DNA of 64,000 nt, from contig QCXZ01000086.1 of the NCBI GenBank assembly GCA_025024175.1, positions 16,954,245 through 17,018,244 of the forward strand. The letters are read 5' to 3'. The notes beneath the pieces are model-generated. The model saw nothing but the letters and a program-made list of their open reading frames with translations, was not told the DNA's origin and ran no database searches. The position numbers and the translations under genes were made by a program. This document shows positions 9,940-18,610 of this stretch, piece by piece; positions within the stretch are counted from its first letter, which is position 1, and each line of letters begins with the position of its first letter. This stretch comes from Rhyzopertha dominica. Its lineage: Eukaryota; Arthropoda; Insecta; Coleoptera; Bostrichidae.

Positions 9940-12460
9940 GGGGAATTGTGCTTAAGATGACATACTTTTTGTTTTGTGGTAGATATTCGAAAAGTCAAAG
10001 GCGCTAAAAAATAAATTTCAGATTATATATTTAAAACGTTTATGTAAGTACGGAATACAAAAAAGAAAACCGTCATTATGAAGAACTTTATATATGAAAT
10101 AAAGAAAAAAGCCCCTCTTGTTCACAGAGGTAAGATGGCACACGTCGTTCTAAGTTGACATACCTAATTATCGGTACACAATTCGCATATAAACTCCCGA
10201 GTTCTTGGTGCCACGCCAGCACAAAGGGTGTGGCACCGTCCCTTACATAATTGGCATCGTACCCAGTGTTCTCCTGGCTTTGATTTACTATATAATTCAT
10301 TACAATAAAGGCATGCAGAATCGGATTCATCCATATCATCAGCGCCCTGACTAAAATCAGGTTCGCTATCTGAATCATCCTGAAAGAGATTCCGCTTCAC
10401 CTGCTTTCGAACTCTAACGCGATTTTCTTTCTCCTTTTTATTCTGGAGTTGCATTTTAATTTCATTCATGAAAGGAGTGCCGGTTAAAACTTGAGAGCCA
10501 GTGATTTTCCCCTTCGTGTTTCTTGCTTGCCCTGTAGAAACTGATTGGGGAAGTGGAGAAATCTCATTTAAAATCTCTTGGGTGCTAGACGATTCAGCAA
10601 TGACTTGGTGATCACTCTGAACTCTGATTTTGGCAGAATTTATTTTATGCTGTGCTGTGGTCGACGAAGAAGGTCCAGCAATATCTTCAAGATCAGGCTG
10701 CAGTTGATCAGCTGTTCTAGTAAATTCTTTATCAGCTTCTTTTTCGTGGCCTTCATCATCCATCTCCATCTCAATAACATTTTCAGTTACTTCACTGGGC
10801 AGAAACAAATGATCCGGAAAAACATGTGGGTTTAACGGATAAATTCCAGTTTTCTCAAAGCCACTCGTTATATTACCGACCGAGGCAACACTTCCGTATG
10901 CTCTCCCAAAAATACTGGCGACTTGATAACGCCCTACAGTTCTACCAGGGTGTGCTTTTAGCCAGGTGGTAATTTCACGGTTGTAAAATGCTTCAAGTGG
11001 TCCAAAAAATGACACGTCCAGCGGCTGCATCCTATGGGTGCAGTGCGGGGGTAGACACAGCAATATGACTCCATTAGCCTTAGCAAATTCTAATGCTTCT
11101 AGGTTCTTGTGGCTACCGTGGCCATCCAGAATCAAAATAACTTTGTTTGTAGGGTTGCAGCCAGTAGAATTAACAAAATGTTTCACCCATTTGACAAATA
11201 AATGTCCAACCATGTAGCCACTTTCATAACATAGTTGCAAGGTTCCTGGAGGTGCGCCATCGAAATATTCAGGTTTAAAGTTTTTTCTAGGAATAATCAT
11301 TGCAGGCGGAATGAAATTCCCAGCAGCATTAGCGCGAACAGCGATAGAGACATGCTGGCCTCGTTCGGCACTTGTCAATGCACCAACTTGTTTTTCCCCT
11401 TCGATGCAAATATCTTTGGAGGCCTTTGGACGGTGCTGAGGCCAGATTCATCCATGTTGTAAATGTTTGATGGAGAAATATCATTATCAGTCACCAACTT
11501 CTGTAAAGAGTTCAAAGAACTTCATGACCTGTGGCTTATTAAAAGCTCTTGCCCTAGCTGCGGAAGTGGCTTCAGGGGTCCTTAACGAGATGGAGGGGTT
11601 ACGCTTCCTAAACCCTTTTAGCCAATCCCAACCTGCCATTTGTGTCTCTTCGTAAAATCTGTGGGACACACCCGCTCTGTTGGCAAATTCAAACGCCAAT
11701 TTTCTCACATCCGTTGTAGTTAATCCAAAAAATCGTTGCTCAAAATCGAGCAAATGGTCCACAAATTGTTTTTCTGTGACTGAATCAAATGTGGGTTTGA
11801 AACGGCCCATATTTTGAGGAACATTCATGAAGTGACGACGTAGTGTGGCCTGTGGCACATTAAATGTTTTAGAAGCCCTTAACCACCCCATCTTGTTTCG
11901 TCTAACATGTTTTATGGCGCTTGCCATATCTTCATCTGACCACGCATTGCGTGTGGTCTTCCTCACATAGTTGGCGGGCATCCTGAAAAGAAAATATAAC
12001 ATAATTTTGAAGTATTTTTACAAGTAAGAAATTCAAGGTAAGATGACATACTATGTCATTTTAAGCCGATGGTTGGTATGTCATCTTGCCCTACGAGGTA
12101 AGAAATCTTTGGTGTTTTTTGCGACTTAAAAATTGTAAGGTTAGTTTAATGATTCTTCCATATTCTTAACTCATATCAACCACAGTTCATAGTAAATTAG
12201 TCAAATACCTCAAAAAACTTACCTGAGAGATAGTTATCGGCACAAACACTTTGAACAAAATAATATTTTCGAGTGGCGAAATCAGAAACAATGCCACCAC
12301 ATCCGAATAACGCAAGCGGGCGGCCTCTAATGTTTTGAGTGATTGCGCCATCTGTTAGCCGACGTATGACAATCTATTACGAGCTTGTGGCACGTTTATT
12401 TGAACTGATACAGTAACTATGTCATCTTACCTGAGTATGTCATCTTAAGCACAGTTCCCC
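9940..12460 (-). mobile_element. pogo element, copy E, full length (2521 bp)
   Basis: Complete, TA-flanked, with the same inverted repeats as copy D and the same internal structure. It is the last pogo of the array and lies directly upstream of the tube copy that continues into the rest of the gene. Confidence 0.93.
10164..12002 (-). pseudogene. pogo transposase, copy E (two frameshifts)
   Basis: N-terminal frame 12002-11487, C-terminal frame from 11378 to 10164. It shares the extra-G shift of copies A and D near 11510 and has lost one T of a T-run near 11395, so the DDE frame is open only from MTSAERGQHV. All three DDE residues of the family and the full C-terminal PHD-like cluster (CQLCKGRCHTLC, CELC) are readable here without ambiguous bases. 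Confidence 0.9.
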
Positions 12461-12483
12461 TAATAATAAGGTCCATTCGTACA

Positions 12484-13197
12484 TTGTTCACCATTAACAT
12501 GGCTTGCAATGCATCTACGGAAATCAGGAAATTAGCACCTAATGTAAGGAAAGAATTAGAACAAATGTTAGACCAAGGAAGACAATGGCAGACACTCATG
12601 TCGATTGTACCTAAAACTTTAAATGATAATTATAACGCTGATAATATTAAACAAAATAAGTATGGTCCAGTGGAGATAAAGTAAGTTACCTATTTGTAAA
12701 TGTGATTCAATTCACAATGTGTGACAGCACACAATTATTTGATAGTAATGATAAATAAATTTCACTGTTAATGTAGTAAATTGTTTGGTTTTAGGCTGGT
12801 CGAAGATGAAGCTATCCGAACACGTAGATCATTTACTGAAATTTTATTTGATGAATGGGGCACATCTGGCATGGTTCGTCCAAAGGTGGGACATTTATTA
12901 CAACTTCTTATAAAGGCAGAGGCTTCTCGAGCTGCCGATTATGTGGCAGTACGCCTTTTAGGTCAGTCACTCCCTGGCAGGCCTAAACTAGGTCCGGCTG
13001 CCATTGGAATTCCTAAATTAGATTCCAATTCAGACTTAGAAGAATTCCTTAAAAATATGAAGTGTGGCACTTCGACAGTTATGGATGGTGTTAAATGTAC
13101 TGCTTTATGTACTAATATCAATTATAGTGATAGAATTCAATGTGTGAAAGGCATTGAAAAATCATTATTGAATCGGACCTTAGAGTCCAGTGCATGA
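12484..13197 (+). pseudogene. tube: tube death-domain exons, array copy 5 (junction with the rest of the gene)
   Basis: Exon 1 to 12680, intron 12681-12794, exon 2 12795-13197. Unlike copies 1-4, the sequence after the shared gatgaaa does not switch to unit flank but continues as tube-like coding sequence (next entry), so this is the right edge of the tandem duplication. Exon 2 frame stops at TGA 13195-13197; the next open frame is shifted by one base. The TGATGA is common to all copies, so the shift predates the array unless an exon boundary was missed here. Confidence 0.8.
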
Positions 13198-13815
13198 TGA
13201 AAATTTGCCACGATTGAGTTATTTGATGCAGCAAAATGGGTCAGAAGTAACCAGTTTTGGAGAGGACTGTGTGACTGATACTAATAAGAATCTAGAGATA
13301 GTATAATCAGCCCAGATTCATCAATTGTAAAACACGAAAACGCTTCAAGCCATGAAGTTCCTGCGTTTTCGAAACTTTTAAGTTTAAATGATAATGCACC
13401 TTCTGCAGCTGTCGCATTTCCAAGTGACAAATATTACAACCAGCATTTAGTGCATTGAACATGGCTAACACAAATTGTATGATTGGAGAAAGCAGTTCCT
13501 GCCGTCCTTTTTTTTAATACATGAGAGACTTCAAATACTACATAGTCTTAAAAAATTAATCACGTTCCACTTGTCTATTACACTTACCAGTATTGTCATT
13601 GAATACCATTCTGAAAGCATATACTTACCATCAACTGGAGGCAGCAATGAAGAATTTTGATAAGACTCCACATAACAGTATAGAATCGCCTGATGGATTT
13701 TTGTGGTCTGGTGCATTTGGCATTCTTGTGATGGACCCACATATTGTCTTTTATATGAATATGTTTCCGGAGCGACTTTATATGATATATTGCTACGTGT
13801 GTTAAAGGTAAGAAT
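13198..13815 (+). pseudogene. degraded remainder of a tube-like kinase gene
   Basis: Coding-like pieces in shifting frames follow array copy 5: HDENLPRLSYLMQQNGSEV (13188-13300), then PDSSIVKHENASSHEVPAF (13311-13460) one base out of phase. At about 13615-13740 comes YTYHQLEAAMKNFDKTPHN followed by WSGAFGIL, which resembles the start of an IRAK/Pelle/Tube kinase domain (Y-x-x-L-E-x-A-x-x-N-F-D, then a glycine loop). The loop is incomplete, and no catalytic lysine or HRD region follows before the (TA)n tract at 13855. At least two frameshifts; read as a pseudogene or a broken end of the locus. The assignment rests on order and these motifs. Confidence 0.6.
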
Positions 13816-13854
13816 AAACTAGTTATATAGTTATATATAGTTATATAGTTATAT

Positions 13855-13856
13855 AG

Positions 13857-13927
<71 letters not shown>
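13855..13927. repeat. (TA)n microsatellite
   Basis: Pure TA dinucleotide run of about 70 bases. It truncates the tube-like kinase remnant and marks the start of unrelated repeat sequence. Confidence 0.97.
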
Positions 13928-13928
<1 letters not shown>

Positions 13929-16855
13929 CGGAATAGTATGTTCCTGAACCAAATGTATGTTTCTGAATGCAAAAACCTGAACCACTCTGGAAAACCTGAA
14001 CCATATATGTGGTTCAGGTTTTCAAGCCGTACGCACGCTTCCATGATGACCTCTAATGCCCGTAGAATGAATTTCAAAATGGCGCATGTTTAGACGAATC
14101 TCCATTTCGTAGTTTCACCGTTTTAGCACCGAGCCGATGGTGGCGCTGTAGTCGCCACCGCGGGTGTATATCTGTATAATAATCATCCTGAACCAACAAC
14201 AATTTTACTCCTATAATTCTGTGCGGGGACTGTGAGTCGAAGAAGGGAGGACGCGTAGGGGAGGCTACGTTGAGAGGAGAATTGCGGGCTATAACTTATG
14301 ATATGCTATTGATTGTATTAAAATATTTTGATTTAAGGTTTCTGATTATGTAAGGTCAGAAACAAATTATACTTATATGAATCATTAAACCGCTTTAATC
14401 TAGAAACATTTTGATTTATACATGGCATGATACAAATAACACATTGTTTTGTATTATTTATTTACAATAATATGGTAGAGCGTCTTCTGCTACCTAAAAG
14501 CCACCGTCAGTACCAAAATTAAAAAAAATAAATAGCAACTTTTACAACTACTTTGGCATTGTCATCAGGGAATAAAATCTACTGGACACTTTTTACATTT
14601 CATTAAGTCACATCACTGATACATTATTTTTTAATAGAAAAGTATAATTTTTTACATGCGCAAATGGCTAATTTTTATTCCTTTATCGGCTTATTCTTTA
14701 TCTTTTTATTATTTTTTATATTTTTTTGTAAAATAGCAAATAGAAACATATGCTGATGCAGAAAAAAGGTATTTATAAAATCAATTATTTATTCATAAAT
14801 CTAAATTAGGTACGTCAACTATCAGTATTGAAAAATAAACATATAGAAGGCGTAGGTGTTGTATGCTATATAATACTTTTTATGCATCCTCATAAAAAGC
14901 ATAGTCTTGATAAATCTGGGAACCTGGGTGGCCGCAATTTATTGCTCAACCTCTACCGATTCCTTTGTGTTAGTATTGTTGGTTTTAAAAACTTCGTGAC
15001 CTTGTTAAGAGGCACATCTTCATGTTGCAGCCACATTCCTTGTCGAAGATGTAGACATTACATCCTTTTATAAAAAATTAAGAATTATATTCATTAAATG
15101 TATCACTAAATTTGCTCTAAAATTTGAAACAACCTGAACAAGCCATAATTAAAGGGTAATTATCCTAACAATAGGTGACACTTGAAAAAGGAAGCTTAAA
15201 ATTAGAGACAGATGAACTGACACAACCCACTTAAAGGACTCTTCGGTATGTTCACATACCTATTCGTTAGTATTCCGCTGATACTATACCGCTGTTGGTT
15301 AAATTAAAATTGACATCCTGGCGCCTTCTTATTGCAAGCCAGCTGATTTTGATGTTTATCCGGCCGGACACTGCGGACAGAATTCCCATAACAGTTCATC
15401 AAATTGAACTTCGCGGGCAAAATGCACAATCCATTTAAAGGGACTAGTTGTTCAAGGTCATTGAAACCTAATCGAAAAGATCAAAGGTGCCGCTTCATGT
15501 ATTGTTAGGATGTATTTAATTTCATTTTAAAAATGACATTTACACTTTTATTTCTTATATTATACCATCAATTATGAGGTTTTGAGCATTTTTTTTGTAC
15601 ACATTTTTTTCTACGACAAACGGTTTTCGCGATATTAGCAAAAATCCATAAGTTTGTAAAATCAGATTTTTCTAAATAACTCGAAAATTATTAACATAAC
15701 AAAAAAATTGCAAGAGTGCTTTTCGATCGTAAATTTGATTTTCTACATAATAGCAAAATTTAAAAGAAAATCGTGTGGACGGGGTCCAAAATCCAGTTTC
15801 TTTGAAATATTTCAAAAATATCAAAATTTTGGAAAAACTTTTTACAATACTTTTGGTGAAAAATATTATTTCCTATCTGATGGTACTTTTACTTTTTGAA
15901 TATGTTAAGTATTTTTGGAAATATTTAGAAAAAAACCGTTTTTTTAAGTGACTGTTTTTTGCAAATAACTTATAAACAGTTTGGGTAGTTGAGTGCCAAA
16001 TTTCAAGTTCATATGTTGTCTTTCGAAAGTTATGGACTACACACACAGACGAGAAAATTTTTTTTGCTCAAAATTTGTTTGTGGACGTTTTCGAACATTT
16101 TAAAGCGATCGAGCAAATAAAAATTTTTGAAATTTTTTTTCCCGATACAGTGCTTCCATATCCATTGGATGCGGAAGTAAAATTATTTGACCAGCTATAC
16201 TACAAAAAAACTATACAAAAGTCTTTCTAACTGTACAGTACAGGGGGTCCAATTTTACAGAAATATTTTACACTAACTCGTTGTCTTTTCTTTAAGTCTA
16301 CTTCAGTATTTTAAAATAATGTTTTTTTTTCTGATGTACTGGTCAAACTGTTTTTAATTGGAACCATATTTGGCCATAATATAATCAAAAATAGTATTTT
16401 GTTCATTCACCAAATTTATAGTGTAATTTATTTTAATAATTAAAAAATCAACAAAATTGTATTACCTATATTTTACTGCAATTATGATTATTAAAAGAAT
16501 GAGCATTGACATTTATTATTATTCATTAATTCTATGTAGTCAGATACTGAGGGCTCATGGCTGACCGGGCAACTATTTGGTCTTACGTCTACTTCCCCCA
16601 CCACATGGATCAGGATCTCCTGATGAACATACATACTGGTTCAGGACCGGATTGATCAATAGGATCAGGAACATACAAATTCTTTGTATAAAAATTAAAA
16701 TTAATTTTGTGATTTTGTCGCGTATAATTTAGTAAATTGACAGTGATAGTAAATAATTAACAAATATACTCAATAAAATATTTGGTTTGAGCCTGATTTA
16801 AGGATGGTTCAGGATTTTAGCTAAAGTCAATCGGTTCAGGAATAATATATTGATA
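13928..16855. repeat. non-coding repeat region edged by CCTGAACCA motifs
   Basis: No credible ORF. Clusters of CCTGAACC and its complement GGTTCAGG lie at the left (13941, 13977, 13995, 14010, 14188) and right edges (16638, 16806, 16830), mostly in opposite orientation. At 13991-14022 AAAACCTGAACCA faces TGGTTCAGGTTTT across a 6-base loop, a perfect hairpin. This layout would fit subterminal repeats of a non-autonomous DNA transposon of about 2.9 kb, but target duplication and boundaries are not clear. Confidence 0.4.
15500..16177 (+). repeat. palindrome-ended AT-rich repeat, copy 1
   Basis: Non-coding, rich in A/T runs. It matches, in opposite orientation, the repeat at 62407-63174 (shared stretches such as caaatttcaagttcatat and tttcgaaagtta). 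Its right end is a near-palindrome CTTCCATATCC-A-TTGGATGCGGAAG at 16153-16177. The left boundary is degraded and only approximate. Confidence 0.6.
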
Positions 16856-16920
16856 ATGAAGAACTAGGTTTCCGGGATCTGCTCCGCGTTGTCAAATGTT
16901 GATCCTCCACTGGACCGTTG

Positions 16921-16967
16921 AACTGACGACGTTTCGGCACGGTCTCACGTGCCATCTTCAGGTCTTC
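16921..16967 (-). ncRNA. hammerhead-ribozyme-like core, family 1, left arm
   Basis: On the minus strand: CUGAAGA, stem II GGCAC/GUGCC with an 8-nt loop, then GAAAC and ACGUC. The minimal palindromic ACGU helix III is typical of hammerheads reported in Penelope-like elements, thought to act as dimers. It would self-cleave the element RNA. Predicted by eye from core and helix only. Confidence 0.6.
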
Positions 16968-17058
16968 TCTGCTGCTGCTGCTGCTGCTGCTGCTGTTCTG
17001 CTCCGCGTTACACGGCTACAACTTGTAGCCGTGATTGTAGCCGTGTAACGCGGAGCAG

Positions 17059-17106
<48 letters not shown>

Positions 17107-17157
17107 GAAGACCTGAAGATGGCACGTGAGACCGTGCCGAAACGTCGTCAGTTCAAC
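17107..17157 (+). ncRNA. hammerhead-ribozyme-like core, family 1, right arm
   Basis: CUGAAGA at 17113-17119, stem II 17121-17125 with 17134-17138, GAAAC at 17139-17143, expected cleavage after C17146. Short helix I candidates GAC/GUC and GAA/UUC flank the core with a bulge. It is the mirror copy of the core at 16921-16967. Confidence 0.6.
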
Positions 17158-17244
17158 GGTCCAGTGGAGGATCAACATTTGACAACGCGGAGCAGATCCC
17201 GGAAACCTAGTTCTTCATATAACGCCCGCGGAAGCCTGAAACAA

Positions 17245-17246
<2 letters not shown>

Positions 17247-17320
<74 letters not shown>
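17247..17320. repeat. (TA)n microsatellite next to a Penelope end
   Basis: TA run preceded by gcggaagcctgaaacaaaaca, almost the same sequence that precedes the (TA)n at 23167. Confidence 0.95.
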
Positions 17321-17322
<2 letters not shown>

Positions 17323-17577
17323 CATTAATCAAATCTGTAATGAAACTTCAAATTCAATCAAATTATATAAGTTATGCAAGATTTGGAAGATAAAATTGGC
17401 CCCCTTTTATAAACCTCAATTTCAGTAAGGTTACGAGTTACATGTAGTTTTAGGTACATCCTGTTATAAATGTTGTAGAAGCCCTGAAGAAGATTTAAAA
17501 TAAAATCGAAAGCTTGGCAAAGAAAAAAGAGTTTACATAATTTCAACAAAAGTCGAATTCCCCTTAAACCGAAGATT

Positions 17578-17579
<2 letters not shown>
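17321..17579. other. 259-base AT-rich spacer
   Basis: No ORF or repeat recognised. It separates two (TA)n tracts. Confidence 0.5.
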
Positions 17580-17614
<35 letters not shown>

Positions 17615-17669
17615 CCGGTTAAAACGCTATTTTAAATATTTGTGATAGTAATATAGTGCTTAATAAAGT

Positions 17670-18398
17670 ATGGCCGCCACCAGAAGTAAAGGAATTGATA
17701 TCAAATCAATTATTAGAGAAACTATTACCGAATTACTCTCAGATGACTCGTTTGTTTCTCGTGTGGCAGACAAGGTAAAAAGTAACCTAGGCATAGATGA
17801 GTTGGTACAAAAAGTGAAGGCCTGTGAAGCTGAGATTAGCGCACTGAGAGATGAGCGTGCTCTTTTGTTAAATCAAGCCGATATGGCGGATCAATATAAC
17901 AGGAGGAATAACATTAGAATTTTCGGCATCAAAGAAGTACAGGATGAAAATATTGAAACAGTGGTATTGGAGATGTTCCAATCTAAGCTCAATGTAAGCT
18001 TACAACCTCATGATATGGACCGTTGTCATCGCGTGGGCAAGCCAAGGGCTGATGGAAAAAGGCCTGTTATAGTTAAGTTCCTACGGTATAGTCACAAGAT
18101 CCAAGTTATATCCAATCAGAGACGTTTGAAAGGCTCTCATATTTTTATAGCTGAAGATCTCACATCTTCGCGTTATAAACTTTTAAAGCAAAGCATGGAA
18201 AAGTGGGACAAGAAGAATGTTTGGCTATATAATGGGAAAATTTATGTTAACACTGAGGGTAAGAGGATCGTTATTTCAAGCCAGGAAGACCTAAATGAGC
18301 ATATTAAGGTTAAACTATCCCAAAGCGATGGAGTGGGCATGGAGTCCCTGAAGGGTGGTTTAAGACGCAGTATCGCTGAAGCACTGGTTAATATGTGA
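17670..18398 (+). CDS. non-LTR retrotransposon ORF1 protein (242 aa)
   Basis: ATG in good context (agtATGG). A charged N-terminal region with coiled-coil character (about residues 40-75, VQKVKACEAEISALRDERA) is followed by an ORF1-type nucleic-acid-binding segment: NRRNNIRIFGI, MDRCHRVGKPR, RPVIVKFLRY. ORF1 proteins of this type coat the element RNA and assist reverse transcription. A related, broken ORF1 fragment lies at 24892-25125. The stop is 212 bases before the ORF2 start. Confidence 0.85.
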   Translation: MAATRSKGIDIKSIIRETITELLSDDSFVSRVADKVKSNLGIDELVQKVKACEAEISALRDERALLLNQADMADQYNRRNNIRIFGIKEVQDENIETVVLEMFQSKLNVSLQPHDMDRCHRVGKPRADGKRPVIVKFLRYSHKIQVISNQRRLKGSHIFIAEDLTSSRYKLLKQSMEKWDKKNVWLYNGKIYVNTEGKRIVISSQEDLNEHIKVKLSQSDGVGMESLKGGLRRSIAEALVNM

Positions 18399-18610
18399 AC
18401 TTATTTGCATACATAATGTGAGCTTATAGATATTTGTTCTTTTTTACCGGACTTTCCTTTTTCTGTATTTTTGTTTATAGTGGGGTTAGATAGAGCTTCA
18501 AAATATACTTTTGCACTTTTTTTTGTCTTCACTCATCGATATGTATACGTTTCTTGTTTTCTTACATAGCCTTAATTATACTTAAATTGTTTGCGGTTTA
18601 GTAGTTTTAT

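Larger units (their letters stand above)
16856..17219. repeat. large palindrome of two Penelope-element termini
   Basis: The left arm (16856 to about 17030) and right arm (about 17043-17219) are reverse complements: gaactaggtttccgggatct...ttctgctccgcg, a (CTG)n tract, and a central hairpin around cacggctaca/tgtagccgtg. The (CTG) tract is short on the left and the (CAG) tract longer on the right. The same terminal sequence lies at 21793-21956 directly after a Penelope ORF, so these are Penelope-like pseudo-LTRs joined head to head. Confidence 0.8.

Noticed and set aside
13841..14077. ORFs made of Ile-Tyr repeats (also at 17119, 23064 and 23108)
   Set aside because: Translation of (TA)n microsatellites.
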